64,000 bases of DNA from Lysobacter lycopersici (GCF_007556775.1 NZ_CP041742.1:434001-498000); one strand, 5' to 3'. Shown: positions 53,317-62,870, numbered from the stretch's first letter. The notes: generated by a model not told the origin, from the sequence alone. Numbers and translations are program-made.

Positions 53317-54662
53317 GGTTCCAGCTTCGCCAGCACCTCGGCATCGACCGCAGCCCAGTCGACGCCGTCCAGCGAATCCAGGCCGCGGGTCGCGGCTTCG
53401 AGGATCCCGCGCTGCACCTCGCTGCGGTGCAGGGCGACGGAGTAGGGAATGCGCATGAAGCTGACCATGGCGTAATGCGGCACGAAGCGGCCCGGGTGCC
53501 GTTCCTGCAGCGCGAGTTCCAGCTGGCGCTGCAGCAGGAAGGCCGAATCGTCGACCTTGTCGCGCATCTCGATGTAGTTCTCCAGCGCCATTTGCTGGAT
53601 CGCTTCCGCATCCGGCTTGCGTTGCGCTTCGAACGCGGCGAAGGCGTCTTCCAGCGAATCCTGGCCGCCGAGATGATTCGCCAGCGCCACGCAATCCTCG
53701 AACGCGCAGTTCATGCCCTGGCCGTGGAACGGCACCATCGCGTGCGCGGCGTCGCCGATCAGCACCGCGCGGCCGTCGAGGTGCCAGCGGTCGAGGTAGA
53801 GCGTGGCGAGCATGCCGGTCGGGTTGGCTTCGTAATCGCGGCGCAGGTTCGGGATCAGCGGCAGCGCGTCGGCGAAATCGCGTTCGAACAGCGCCTGCGC
53901 CTGGTCCGCGGTCTTCACCAACTCGAAGCAGGGGTATTCGCCACCGTGTGGCATGAACAGCGTGACGGTAAAGGTGCGTTCGTCGTTGGGCAGGGCGATG
54001 CACATGTAGTGCCCGCGCGGCCAGATGTGCAGCGCGTTCGGTTCGATGCGGAAATCGCCGTCGGCGGTCGGCGGGATCTCCAGTTCCTTGTAGCCGTGGT
54101 CCAGCCACTCGGTGCGTTCGTTCAGCGCGACGTGCGGCGCCATCTGTCCGCGCAATGCGGAGCCCGCGCCATCGGCACCGACCAGGGCATGGAACGGTCG
54201 CGCGGTTCCGACGCCATCCGCCTGGCGGAAATGCGCGAGCCCGGCGTCGAAATCCACGCGCTCGAGCCCGTGGTCGAAATGCAGGCGTGCGCCCGCGGCC
54301 TGCGCGGCGTCGAGCAGGGCGATGTTGAGTTCGCCGCGGCTCACCGACCAGATCACCTCGGAGTCGTCGCGGCCGTAGCGTTGCAAGCCCGGCTCGCCGT
54401 GCAGCGGATGCACGAAACGCCCGCGCATCATCACCGCCTTGGCCATCACCGCGTCGTCGACGTTCGCCTGCCGCAATGCGTGGCGGCCGCGTTCAGCCAG
54501 CGCGAGGTTGATCGAACGCCCGCCGGCGTAGCCGTGCACGCGCGGATCGCCGCGTTTTTCGTACACGTCCACGGCCCAACCGCGTTGCGCGAGCAGCGTC
54601 GCCAGCAGCGCGCCGGCGAGGCCGCCACCGATGATGGTGATATGGCGCGCGCTCATGCTCAT
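53310..54662 (-). CDS. kmo: Kynurenine 3-monooxygenase
   Basis: A FAD/NADPH hydroxylase of 450 residues that converts L-kynurenine to 3-hydroxykynurenine. FAD motifs: ITIIGGGLAGALLATLLAQR at the N-terminus and AVLIGDAAHAMVPFHGQGMN (GD motif) near residue 305; the KMO-specific GYAGGRSINLALAERGRHAL is present. Its stop codon is part of a REP head. ATG 54662 and ATG 54656 (MSARHITIIGG) are both possible; a GACGCGGATC-family repeat begins 11 bases upstream. It is separated from kynU only by that repeat. Confidence 0.95.
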   Translation of the reverse strand: MSMSARHITIIGGGLAGALLATLLAQRGWAVDVYEKRGDPRVHGYAGGRSINLALAERGRHALRQANVDDAVMAKAVMMRGRFVHPLHGEPGLQRYGRDDSEVIWSVSRGELNIALLDAAQAAGARLHFDHGLERVDFDAGLAHFRQADGVGTARPFHALVGADGAGSALRGQMAPHVALNERTEWLDHGYKELEIPPTADGDFRIEPNALHIWPRGHYMCIALPNDERTFTVTLFMPHGGEYPCFELVKTADQAQALFERDFADALPLIPNLRRDYEANPTGMLATLYLDRWHLDGRAVLIGDAAHAMVPFHGQGMNCAFEDCVALANHLGGQDSLEDAFAAFEAQRKPDAEAIQQMALENYIEMRDKVDDSAFLLQRQLELALQERHPGRFVPHYAMVSFMRIPYSVALHRSEVQRGILEAATRGLDSLDGVDWAAVDAEVLAKLEPL

Positions 54663-54672
54663 GCGGTCAAAA

Positions 54673-54757
54673 CCTTTTGACGCGGATCGAGTCCGATAAA
54701 AGCGGATAACGGCGCTTGGGTGCCCTTATCCGTGTTCATCGGATTTGATCCGTGTCC
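54673..54757. repeat. Inverted repeat, GACGCGGATC family, copy 2
   Basis: Arms CTTTTGACGCGGATC and GATCCGTGTC, with inner AGTCCGATAAAAGCGGATAA and TTATCCGTGTTCATCGGA. It matches copy 1 (37422-37513) in arms and layout. It lies between kynU and kmo; kynU's last codons and its TGA (54736-54738) are inside it. Confidence 0.85.
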
Positions 54758-56037
54758 GGTGTGTTATCGCCGGCCCGCCAGGTTCGTACTGCGCGGGCGA
54801 AGCGCAACACGTCGGCGAAGGTGTTGTAGAGCGGCACCGGCGAAATGCGGATCACGTCCGGTTCGCGCCAGTCGCCGAGCACGCCGCGTGCGCCGAGGTA
54901 GTCGAACAAGTCGCGGCCTCGCTCGCGTCCGCCAACCACGCGGATCGACAACTGGCAACCGCGCCGCGCCGGATCGCGCGGGGTCACGACTTGCAGCACA
55001 TCGTGCAATTCCGCGTCGATCAGCGATTCGAGGTAGCCGGTGAGCTGTTCCGACTTGGCGCGTAAGGTCGGAAGCGTCGCGCGGTCGAACAGCTCCAGCG
55101 ACGCTCGCAACGGCGCGACGCCGAGGATCGGGGGGTTCGACAATTGCCAGCCGTCGGCGCCGGGCGTCGGGTTGAAACGCGGACCCATCTTGAATCGAAC
55201 CGACGTATCGTTGCCCCACCAGCCGGCGAAACGCGGCCGATCGCTGCGCGCATGTCGCTCGTGCACGAAGCAGCCGGCGACCGCGCCGGGCCCGGAGTTC
55301 ATGTACTTGTAATGGCACCAAACGGCGAAATCCGCACCGGAATCGTGCAGTTGCAGCGGCAGGTTGCCGACCGCGTGGGCGAGGTCGAAGCCCACGGTCG
55401 CGCCGGCGGCGTGGCCGAGTCGCGCGATTTCCTTCAGGTCGAAGGCCTGGCCGGTACGGTACTGCACGCCGGGCCAGACGATCGCCGCGAGCCGCGGGCC
55501 GTGCTCGGCGATGGCGCGCTCGATCGCGGCCATCGAGAACGTGCCGTCCTCGCCATCGGGTTCGACTTCGATCAAGGCTTCGGCCGGATCGAAACCGTGG
55601 AAACGCACCTGCGATTCCAGCGCGTAACGGTCGGACGGGAACGCGCCGGCTTCCATCAGCAGCAGCGGTCGTTCGCGCATCGGGCGATAGAAACTGACCA
55701 GCATCAAATGCAGGTTCGCGGTCAGCGAATTCATCGCCACCACTTCGGACGGCTGCGCGCCGACCACGCGTGCGAGTCCGTCGCGCACCAGTTCGTGGTA
55801 GGGCATCCACGCCGCTTCGCCGGTGAAATGGCCTTCGACGGCTTCGCTCGCCCACTTGTCCAGCACTTCCTCGACGTGGGCGCGCGCGCCTTTCGGCTGC
55901 AGGCCCAGTGAATTGCCGACGAAATAGGCCTGCGGCTTGCCGTCGTGCAGCGGCAGGTGGAATTCGTCGCGGAAGGCGCGCAGCGGATCGGCGGCGTCGA
56001 GCGCCTGGGCGTAGGCGTCGGAAAAAAGGTCGGTCAT
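54736..56037 (-). CDS. kynU: Kynureninase
   Basis: A PLP enzyme of 433 residues that cleaves kynurenine or 3-hydroxykynurenine to (3-hydroxy)anthranilate and alanine. The opening includes FHLPLHDGKPQAYFVGNSLG, a PLP-site stretch is VGFDLAHAVGNLPLQLHDSG, and the Schiff-base Lys is in WCHYKYMNSGPGAVAGCF. The C-terminus (AGDNTPDTDQIR) is read from a repeat element and is probably dispensable. The ATG overlaps the upstream DUF3828 gene by four bases. Confidence 0.96.
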   Translation of the reverse strand: MTDLFSDAYAQALDAADPLRAFRDEFHLPLHDGKPQAYFVGNSLGLQPKGARAHVEEVLDKWASEAVEGHFTGEAAWMPYHELVRDGLARVVGAQPSEVVAMNSLTANLHLMLVSFYRPMRERPLLLMEAGAFPSDRYALESQVRFHGFDPAEALIEVEPDGEDGTFSMAAIERAIAEHGPRLAAIVWPGVQYRTGQAFDLKEIARLGHAAGATVGFDLAHAVGNLPLQLHDSGADFAVWCHYKYMNSGPGAVAGCFVHERHARSDRPRFAGWWGNDTSVRFKMGPRFNPTPGADGWQLSNPPILGVAPLRASLELFDRATLPTLRAKSEQLTGYLESLIDAELHDVLQVVTPRDPARRGCQLSIRVVGGRERGRDLFDYLGARGVLGDWREPDVIRISPVPLYNTFADVLRFARAVRTWRAGDNTPDTDQIR

Positions 56038-56549
56038 GGCGTGGCGCCGGCATCGGCCGGGAGGGCCAGCAGCTCGCGAAGACGCCAGGACGGCTGGTTC
56101 GCCGCACCCGGCGCCGCGATGTCGTCGATCTTCCAGGCCTCATCCTCGCGCAACATGGAGAAGCGAATGCGGATCGGCTCGCCGTAATTGAGCATCGTGG
56201 CAAGCAACGTGCAGCTCGCACCGCCGGGCGAATCCGCGACTTCGACGTGCACGCGGTCGATCCTGATGTCCTGCGCGTCGGTGAAGACATCGAAATCGAT
56301 GGCGCCGACCTCGTCCGCAGGCGTGCTCGCTCTCTCGGCGTCCAAGGCGCGAATCAGCGACTTCGATGCGTTCTGCCGCAGCAAGCCCGCCGAGTCGTAG
56401 TCGCCGCCGGATTCGATCCGGTGGTAGACGGATTGCAGCAGGGGCACCGCTGCTTGGCATTCTCGTTGGCGGGCGGAGACTTCGGCTGCACGCGCGGCCG
56501 GGACGATCGCCGCCAATAGCACGAGGGCGGACGGGTGCATCGTCTTCAT
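56034..56549 (-). CDS. Secreted DUF3828-like protein within the kynurenine operon
   Basis: A 171-residue exported protein with signal peptide MHPSALVLLAAIVPAARA. The mature part contains two to three cysteines (RECQAAVPLL, GASCTLLATML) and the pattern IRIRFSMLREDEAWKIDDIA typical of DUF3828/NTF2-like domains. No catalytic role is evident. It overlaps both neighbours (ACMSD stop and kynU start) by four bases and so is strictly coupled to the pathway, though its contribution is unknown. Confidence 0.75.
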   Translation of the reverse strand: MKTMHPSALVLLAAIVPAARAAEVSARQRECQAAVPLLQSVYHRIESGGDYDSAGLLRQNASKSLIRALDAERASTPADEVGAIDFDVFTDAQDIRIDRVHVEVADSPGGASCTLLATMLNYGEPIRIRFSMLREDEAWKIDDIAAPGAANQPSWRLRELLALPADAGATP

Positions 56550-57556
56550 GCGAACCTCGATGCCGGCAGCCCCAGCCATTCGAGCGCGGTGCCGTGGTAA
56601 AGCCGCGTCCTCTCGGCTTCGTTCAGCGCCAACCGCTCGATGCCTTCGCCCGGCGTCTGTTCGCCCAGCGGGAACGGATAGTCCGTGCCGAGCATCACCC
56701 GTTCCGCGCCGCAGGCGTCGAGCAGGTAGCGCAGCGCCGCGTCGTCCGCGACCCAGGAATCGAAATACAACCGCTTCAGGTACTCGCGCGGATTGCGGAA
56801 ATTGTCGGTCGCGACCAGGTCCGGGCGCATGTTGAAGCCGTGCTCGATGCGGCCGATGGTGTAGGGGAAACTGCCGCCGCCGTGCGCCAGCGCCACGCGC
56901 AGCTTCGGCAGGCGTTCCAGCACGCCGCCGAACACCAGGCAGCAGGCGGCGCGCGATTGTTCGGCCGGCATGCCGACCAGCCACGGCAGCCAGTATTTCG
57001 GCATCGAATCGGTGCCCATCATGTCCCAGGGATGCACCAGGATCGCCGCGCCGAGATCGCTCGCGGCCGCGAAGAATTCGAACAGCTCCGGCGCGTCCAG
57101 GTTCCAATCGCCGATGTGCGAACCGATCTGCACGCCCTGCAGGCCGAGTTCGTCCATGCAGCGTTCGAGTTCGCGCACGGCGAGCGAAGGCGACTGCAAT
57201 GGCACCGTGCCGATGCCGGCGTAGTGGCGCGGGAATTCGTGGCAGGTCCCGGCCATGTGGTCGTTGAGCGACTTGTGCAGTTCCAGCGCGTGGTGCGGCT
57301 TGGCCCAGTAGCTGAACATCACCGGCACCGTCGACAGCACCTGCACCTGCACGCCGAAGCCGGCGTAATCGTCGATGCGGATCTGGGGATCCCAGGTCTT
57401 GGGCCAGATTTCGCGGAAGAACTTGCCGTCCTTGTAGATGCGGTGGCGGCCGTCGTCGCCGTGGTGGATCACCGGGAAGCGGTTGTCGCCGTACTTCGCG
57501 GCGAGGTCGGGCCAGTCGCGCGGCAGGTAATGGGCGTGGGTATCGATCTTGAGCAT
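56546..57556 (-). CDS. 2-amino-3-carboxymuconate-6-semialdehyde decarboxylase (ACMSD)
   Basis: A metal-dependent amidohydrolase-fold decarboxylase of 336 residues that diverts the 3-hydroxyanthranilate ring-cleavage product from quinolinate to aminomuconic semialdehyde, releasing CO2. Metal ligands are His7 and His9 (IDTHAHYLP), with further His in ILVHPWDMMG and Asp in MLGTDYPFPLG. VQIGSHIGDWNLDAPELFEF is characteristic of ACMSD. It follows the FUSC gene by 9 bases. Confidence 0.93.
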   Translation of the reverse strand: MLKIDTHAHYLPRDWPDLAAKYGDNRFPVIHHGDDGRHRIYKDGKFFREIWPKTWDPQIRIDDYAGFGVQVQVLSTVPVMFSYWAKPHHALELHKSLNDHMAGTCHEFPRHYAGIGTVPLQSPSLAVRELERCMDELGLQGVQIGSHIGDWNLDAPELFEFFAAASDLGAAILVHPWDMMGTDSMPKYWLPWLVGMPAEQSRAACCLVFGGVLERLPKLRVALAHGGGSFPYTIGRIEHGFNMRPDLVATDNFRNPREYLKRLYFDSWVADDAALRYLLDACGAERVMLGTDYPFPLGEQTPGEGIERLALNEAERTRLYHGTALEWLGLPASRFA

Positions 57557-57565
57557 GGCGCGAGT

Positions 57566-59677
57566 TTACCCGGCCGCCGCGGGGGCCGCGGTCGCGGCGG
57601 CGGACGTTTCGCGCAGGATGTGGGCGAGGCTGTCGATGCTGTCGGCGATGCGGTCGCAGGCATCGGCCAGCGCGGCGTCCACCGCGTCGTCGCCGTCGTC
57701 GGCCTTGAGGCGCGCGGCCAGTGCGCGCTCGCCCGGGCGCAGGGATGCATGCTGCAGCGGCTTGCCGTTGCGCAGGCTGGCGACGATCGCGCCTAGCGCG
57801 GCATCCACTTCGGCGGCGAAGCGCTGGAGTTCGGGCAATTCCGGCAGCTTCGCCTTGTCGATCAGCATCGCCTCGATCGGGATCGCCGCGCGGATCAGGC
57901 GATTGGCGTTCGACAGCAGCGATTCCGCGCGTTCGACGGTTTTGGGGCCGGCCGCGCCGCGCGGTTCCGCACGCAGGCGTTCCAGCGAGGCGAGCACGTT
58001 GGTCCGGGCCGAACGCGAGGCGTTGCGGGTTTCGTGCAGGGCCGGCATGTCGCCGGCGAGCAGCGCGCGCAGGTGCTGGCGGTAGCATTCGATGAGGCTG
58101 GCCAGAGCCGGCTGCACGCGTTCGCTTTCCCACGTCGGCCACAGCAGGTAGGCGCCGAGGGCGAGCACCGCGGCGAGCACGGTGGCGATGATGCGCATCT
58201 CCAGCGCCTCGGCCGGGGCCACGCCTTCGAACGAAAACAGCAGCACCAGCAGGCCGGTGAGCAGCGCCACCGCGAGCGCGTAGTTCGCCTGCGCATACAG
58301 GCGGAAGCCGAGGCAGAGCAGGGCCATCAACGCAAGCTTGGCCGGCGCGCTGTCCATGCCGTAATGGATCAGCACGCTGGCCACCAGCAGGCCGGCGAAC
58401 GTGCCCAGCGTCCGCAGCAAGCCGAAACGCAATGTTCCGCCGAAATCGGGTTTCAGCACGATCGCCGTGGTCATCGGCAACCACACGCCATGCGGCATCG
58501 CCAACGCGCGTTCGACCACGAACGACAGCCCGACGCACACCGTGCAGCGCAGCGCATGGCGCAGCGCCACCGACGACAGCTTGAGGTTGGCGCGCAGGAT
58601 GTTGCGCGGATCCGCGGGGCGCAATGCCGCCGGCAGCCGCGCTTCCGCGCTGCGCGCCTCGATCTCGCCGCGGCTGCTGGCCAGCGCGCTGTTGCGGGCG
58701 AGGGCGCGCAGTTGTCCGCCCAGGCCCTGGGCGCGGACGAGCGCGATGCGCGCCAGGCGCCGGTCGCGCGCAGGCAGTTCGCCGCTGGCCGCATCGGCGA
58801 ATCCGGAAACCTTGCCTGCATAGGCTTCGAGCAGCGGATCGGCCGCGACCGGTTGTGCGCGACGCATGCCGTCTGCGAGCGCGTCGAGCACGTCGGCGCA
58901 GGCGGTGGTCACCGCGTGCAGCCGTTCGCCCAAGCCAGCATCGGCGATGCGTTGGCCGATGTCGCCGAGCGTCACCAGTTCCACCCGCGCGCGTTCGCAG
59001 GTATCGGCGAGCACGCGGAACGCCTGCACCGCGATGCCGCGCGCGCGGTATTCGCCGTGCAGGGTCTCGACGACGTCGCTCGCGGCCTGCGAAGCCGGCG
59101 GCGGCGCATTGGGATCGCTCGGCGCGCGTGCCGCCTGTGCCAGCTGTTCCAGCACCGAGGCCAGCGCGAAGCGCTCCGGGCGATAGCGCTGCAAGGGCCA
59201 TGCGGCCAGCGCGAACAGCATCTGCAGCAGGCCGCCGCCGAAGATCGCCAGCGCGACGCCCGGCGCCGCATGGGCGGGCAGGCGCATGTCCGCGGTGATC
59301 AGCAGCACGATCAGGCTGGTCAGGCCGACGCGCGCGGCCATCGGTCCCAGCGCCACCATCATGCCGCCGGCCAGCGAATACGCGACGACCGCCAGCAGCG
59401 TCCATGGCGTGGACGCGCCGACGAGGATGCCGACCAGGGCAGCCAGTCCCGCGCCGGTCGCGGCGGCGAGCATGCGCGCCATGCGCAGGCGATAGGGCCC
59501 GGGCTGGTCGCTGAACATGGTGTTGAGCGCACCGGAGGTCGCGGCCAGGCCCGCGGCCTGCTGCCCGATGGCGATGCCGATGGCCAGCGGCGCAAGCACG
59601 GCCACGGTGTTGCGCAAGGCGACGCGCATCGGCACGTCGCGCGGATTGAGGTTGGTCAGGCTGTGCAGGTCGCGCAC
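57566..59677 (-). CDS. FUSC-family inner-membrane protein (putative aromatic-acid exporter)
   Basis: A 703-residue membrane protein with two clusters of hydrophobic helices: residues about 20-160 (VAVLAPLAIGIAIGQQAAGL, LVGILVGASTPWTLLAVVAY) and about 385-520 (VCVGLSFVVERALAMPHGVW, LALMALLCLGFRLYAQANYA). A long cytoplasmic helical domain lies between them and another follows. This two-lobe plan is that of FUSC/YccS-YhfK and AaeB-type proteins, some of which export aromatic acids. Its place inside the kynurenine operon suggests relief from aromatic intermediates; substrate inferred. Confidence 0.85.
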   Translation of the reverse strand: MRDLHSLTNLNPRDVPMRVALRNTVAVLAPLAIGIAIGQQAAGLAATSGALNTMFSDQPGPYRLRMARMLAAATGAGLAALVGILVGASTPWTLLAVVAYSLAGGMMVALGPMAARVGLTSLIVLLITADMRLPAHAAPGVALAIFGGGLLQMLFALAAWPLQRYRPERFALASVLEQLAQAARAPSDPNAPPPASQAASDVVETLHGEYRARGIAVQAFRVLADTCERARVELVTLGDIGQRIADAGLGERLHAVTTACADVLDALADGMRRAQPVAADPLLEAYAGKVSGFADAASGELPARDRRLARIALVRAQGLGGQLRALARNSALASSRGEIEARSAEARLPAALRPADPRNILRANLKLSSVALRHALRCTVCVGLSFVVERALAMPHGVWLPMTTAIVLKPDFGGTLRFGLLRTLGTFAGLLVASVLIHYGMDSAPAKLALMALLCLGFRLYAQANYALAVALLTGLLVLLFSFEGVAPAEALEMRIIATVLAAVLALGAYLLWPTWESERVQPALASLIECYRQHLRALLAGDMPALHETRNASRSARTNVLASLERLRAEPRGAAGPKTVERAESLLSNANRLIRAAIPIEAMLIDKAKLPELPELQRFAAEVDAALGAIVASLRNGKPLQHASLRPGERALAARLKADDGDDAVDAALADACDRIADSIDSLAHILRETSAAATAAPAAAG

Positions 59678-59681
59678 GGCG

Positions 59682-60245
59682 TCAGGTGATGTCCGCCTCG
59701 GAGGTCGCGTCCAGCTCGTAGCGCGTCGGCCGCGGGTTCAGCGTGCCGCATTGCGTGCACGTGCGCAGCGCATCGTCGCGGTAGAAGCGTTCGAACACGC
59801 GGAAGAAATCCTGCTCGATGTCGACGAGATGGAAGAATTCCTCGTACAGCTTGTGGTTGCAGTTCACGCAGAACCACATCAGCGCGTCGTTTTCGTCTTC
59901 CAGGCGCTTGCGCTCGATCACCAGCCCGACCGAGCCCGGCATGCGCTGCGGCGAATGCGGCACGTGCGGCGGCAGGTAGAACATCTCGCCGGCGCGGATC
60001 GGGATGTCGCGCGCGGCCCCGCTGCTCCCATCGAATTCGTCCTGGATGCGCAGCACCATCTCGCCCTCGAGCTGGTAGAACCACTCCGGGCCGTCCTCGA
60101 AGTGGTAATCGGTACGCGCGTTCGGCCCACCGACCACCATCACGATGTAATCGCCATCGACGATGCACTTGTTGCCCACCGGCGGCTTCAGCAGGTGGCG
60201 GTGTTCGTCGATCCAGGCCTGCAGGTTGATCGGGTTCGGCAGCAT
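59682..60245 (-). CDS. nbaC: 3-hydroxyanthranilate 3,4-dioxygenase
   Basis: A cupin, non-haem Fe(II) extradiol dioxygenase of 187 residues that opens the ring of 3-hydroxyanthranilate. The iron ligands are His48, Glu54 and a His in [10 protein letters not shown]; Arg44 ([17 protein letters not shown]) binds substrate. The bacterial-type second, rubredoxin-like iron site is complete with CVNC and CTQC in the C-terminal part. It stands between the RidA-type deaminase and the FUSC gene, with 4-base gaps on each side. Confidence 0.95.
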   Translation of the reverse strand: MLPNPINLQAWIDEHRHLLKPPVGNKCIVDGDYIVMVVGGPNARTDYHFEDGPEWFYQLEGEMVLRIQDEFDGSSGAARDIPIRAGEMFYLPPHVPHSPQRMPGSVGLVIERKRLEDENDALMWFCVNCNHKLYEEFFHLVDIEQDFFRVFERFYRDDALRTCTQCGTLNPRPTRYELDATSEADIT

Positions 60246-60249
60246 GGGT

Positions 60250-60675
60250 TCACTCCTTCGCGACGGCCACGCACTTCAGCTCGATCGCGATCGGCGTCGG
60301 CAGCGCGGTGATGCCCAGCGTGGTCCGGCAAGGCGCGTTGGCCGGGTCGGGGAAGAACTCGGCCCAGATCGCGTTGTAGCCGGCGAAATCGCGTTCCATG
60401 TCGGTGAGGAAGACGGTGACGTCGACCAGGTCCTCCCAGCGTGCGCCGCTGGCTTCCAGCACTGCGCGCACGTTGGCGAACACTGCGCGCGCCTGCGCGG
60501 CGATGTCGTAGCGCTGCACGCGTCCATCGGCGAAGTATTCGTTGCCGGGAATCGCGTTCGTCGCCGGGTCGCGCGGGCCGATGCCGGACAGGAACAGCAA
60601 TCCGCCGACGCGGCGCGCATGCGGGTAATGGCCGACCGCCTTCGGTGCGTTGCCGGCATGGATCGCGCCGGACAT
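60250..60675 (-). CDS. RidA-family 2-aminomuconate deaminase
   Basis: A 141-residue YjgF/RidA-fold protein. The family signature is visible as [20 protein letters not shown] and [20 protein letters not shown], ending with [20 protein letters not shown]. RidA proteins hydrolyse imines; the relative in 2-nitrobenzoate and tryptophan catabolic clusters deaminates 2-aminomuconate to 4-oxalocrotonate. That specific role is inferred from its place in this operon. The start overlaps the carbonic anhydrase stop by one base. Confidence 0.88.
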   Translation of the reverse strand: MSGAIHAGNAPKAVGHYPHARRVGGLLFLSGIGPRDPATNAIPGNEYFADGRVQRYDIAAQARAVFANVRAVLEASGARWEDLVDVTVFLTDMERDFAGYNAIWAEFFPDPANAPCRTTLGITALPTPIAIELKCVAVAKE

Positions 60676-61337
60676 CAGCGATCCTCCCGGTCGCTGCGGA
60701 TGCGCTCCAGCGCGGCCGCGTATTGCGGTTCGAGCTGGTCGGCAGCGGCGACGTTCAGGCCGAGGTCGTGCACGCGGCCATCGCGTAGCGTGTACACCCA
60801 GCCGTGCACGACCAGTTTCTGGCCGCGCGCCCATGCATCGCGGGCGATGGTGGTCTGGCAGACATTCGCCACCTGTTCCAGTGCGTTGAGTTCGCACAGG
60901 CGGTCGTGCTGCAGTTCTTCGTCGCCCATGGCTTCGAGCACGGACTGGTGCTTGCCGGCGACATCGACGACATGGCGGATCCAGTTGTCGGCGAGGCCGA
61001 CGCGGGCGCCGGTCAGCGCCGCATGCACGCCGCCGCAGCCGTAATGGCCGACGACGAGGATGTGCTCGACCTTGAGCACGTCCACCGCGAACTGGATCAC
61101 CGACAGGCAGTTGAGGTCGGTATGCACGACCACGTTCGCGATGTTGCGGTGGACGAACACTTCGCCCGGCGGAATGTCCACTACCTGGTTTGCCGGCACG
61201 CGCGAATCCGAGCAGCCGATCCACAGGAACTTCGGCGCCTGCTGCTTCGACAGGCGTTCGAAGAAACCGGGATCCTCGCGCGAAATGCGTTCGGCCCAGT
61301 CGCGGTTGTTCTGCAGTAGCGCGTCCAGGGTGGGCAT
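60675..61337 (-). CDS. can: Beta-class carbonic anhydrase
   Basis: A zinc enzyme of 220 residues interconverting CO2 and bicarbonate. Zinc ligands are Cys42, His98 and Cys101 (IGCSDSRVPANQ; VVGHYGCGGV), with Asp44 and Arg46, at the same numbering as E. coli Can. It is embedded in the kynurenine operon with one-base overlaps on both sides (TGATG). The ACMSD step in the same operon releases CO2, so a local CO2-hydration role is plausible. Nothing suggests loss of activity. Confidence 0.96.
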   Translation of the reverse strand: MPTLDALLQNNRDWAERISREDPGFFERLSKQQAPKFLWIGCSDSRVPANQVVDIPPGEVFVHRNIANVVVHTDLNCLSVIQFAVDVLKVEHILVVGHYGCGGVHAALTGARVGLADNWIRHVVDVAGKHQSVLEAMGDEELQHDRLCELNALEQVANVCQTTIARDAWARGQKLVVHGWVYTLRDGRVHDLGLNVAAADQLEPQYAAALERIRSDREDR

Positions 61338-62761
61338 CAGAGGGCGATTCCTACGTTGCGGGGTTCGGTGAAGAAGCGCATCGCCTCCAGCCCGCCTTCG
61401 CGGCCCAGGCCGGACTGGCCCATGCCGCCGAACGGCGTGCGCAGGTCGCGCATCAGCCAGGCATTGATCCAGACGATGCCGGTGCGCAGTCCGGCGGCGA
61501 GCCGGTGCGCGCGATTCAGGTCGCGGGTCCACAGCGACGCGGCGAGGCCGTAGTCGCCCGCGTTCGCCAGCGCGAGGGCTTCGTGGTCGGAATCGAAGGG
61601 CTGCAGCGTCGCGACCGGGCCGAAGATTTCCTCGCGGTTGGTCGCGCAATCCGGACCGAGGCCGTCGACCAGCGTCGGCGCGACGTACCAGCCGTCGCGC
61701 TCGATCGCGTTGCCGCCGCAGAGCACGTTGCCGCCTTCGGCGCGCGCGCGCGCGATCGCCGCGAGCACCTTGTCGTACTGCGCCTGCGAGGCGAGCGGCC
61801 CGAGCTGGGTGTCTGCGTCCAGCGGATCGCCGATGCGCAGCGACAGCGCGCGTTCGACCAGTGCGTCGCGGACTTCGGCGTAGATGCCGCCCTCGACCAA
61901 CACGCGCGAACCGCACAGGCAGATCTGCCCGGCGTTCTGGAAGATCGAACGCAGCAGCACGTCCAGGTTCGAACGCCAATCGGAATCGGCGAACACCAGC
62001 GTCGGGTTCTTGCCGCCGAGTTCCAGCGAGAGCTTCTTCAGCATCGGCGCGGCGATACCGGCGATGCGGCGACCGACCGCTGTGCTGCCGGTGAAGCTGA
62101 TCGCCTTCGTGTCCGCATGCGCGACGATGGCTTCGCCGACCTCCGGGCCGCGCCCGTGCACGATGTTGAGCACGCTGGCGGGGAATCCGATGTCTGCGGC
62201 GATTTCGCCGAGCAGGGTCGCGCTGTGCGGGGTGATTTCCGATGGTTTCGCGACAACGGTATTGCCCGCAGCCAGTGCCGGCGCGATCTTCCAGGTGAAC
62301 AGGTACAGCGGCAGGTTCCACGGCGAAATCGTGCCGACCACGCCCAGCGGTTGGCGCAGGGTGTAGTTCAGCCCGGCTTCGCCGTGGTGCGATTCGCTGG
62401 AAAACTGCGTGGCTGCGTCGGCGAAGAAGCGCAGGTTCGATACCGCGCGCGGGATTTCGACATTGCGCGCGAGCGTGATCGGTTTGCCGCCGTCGCGGGC
62501 CTCGGCGCGGGCCATGTCGTCGAGCCGGGCTTCGAGCGCCTCGGCGAGGCGGTGCAGCCAGCGCCCGCGCTCGCTGTTCGGCAGCGACGACCATGCGGGA
62601 AAGGCATTGCGTGCGGCCGCGACCGCGGTTTCGACGTCGTTCGCATCGCCGCCCGCGACTTGCGCGAACGGCTGGCCAGTGGCCGGCTCGAATACGTCCA
62701 GCCAGCGCCCGTTGCCGGGCTGCGTGGGTTTGCCGTCGATCCAGTGCGGGAGGCGCAGCAT
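61337..62761 (-). CDS. 2-aminomuconic 6-semialdehyde dehydrogenase
   Basis: An NAD-dependent aldehyde dehydrogenase of 474 residues that oxidises 2-aminomuconic semialdehyde to 2-aminomuconate. Motifs: NAD site [20 protein letters not shown] and [12 protein letters not shown], general-base Glu in [10 protein letters not shown], catalytic Cys in [14 protein letters not shown]. The family (ALDH8-like) includes HMS dehydrogenases; the neighbouring ACMSD and deaminase support the aminomuconate substrate. It is the first pathway gene of the coupled run; a REP element lies between its ATG and the SDR gene. Confidence 0.94.
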   Translation of the reverse strand: MLRLPHWIDGKPTQPGNGRWLDVFEPATGQPFAQVAGGDANDVETAVAAARNAFPAWSSLPNSERGRWLHRLAEALEARLDDMARAEARDGGKPITLARNVEIPRAVSNLRFFADAATQFSSESHHGEAGLNYTLRQPLGVVGTISPWNLPLYLFTWKIAPALAAGNTVVAKPSEITPHSATLLGEIAADIGFPASVLNIVHGRGPEVGEAIVAHADTKAISFTGSTAVGRRIAGIAAPMLKKLSLELGGKNPTLVFADSDWRSNLDVLLRSIFQNAGQICLCGSRVLVEGGIYAEVRDALVERALSLRIGDPLDADTQLGPLASQAQYDKVLAAIARARAEGGNVLCGGNAIERDGWYVAPTLVDGLGPDCATNREEIFGPVATLQPFDSDHEALALANAGDYGLAASLWTRDLNRAHRLAAGLRTGIVWINAWLMRDLRTPFGGMGQSGLGREGGLEAMRFFTEPRNVGIAL

Positions 62762-62785
62762 ACGTCCAAGTTTAGTCGATGCAGT

Positions 62786-62859
62786 GTGGGAGGGGCTTTA
62801 GCCCCGACAGTCGCGGCTATCGCTTTTAACAGCCGAACGGCTGTTCAACCCGCTCCCAC
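62786..62859. repeat. REP-type element, GTGGGAG family
   Basis: Ends GTGGGAG and CTCCCAC, head GGGGCTTTAGCCCC, then core CGCTTTTAACAGCC with GGCTGTTCAAC. It is a sister of 49491-49567 and shares its head with the in-gene copy at 34076-34130. It lies just upstream of the aldehyde dehydrogenase ATG. Confidence 0.9.
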
Positions 62860-62870
62860 AGTAGCGGGAT

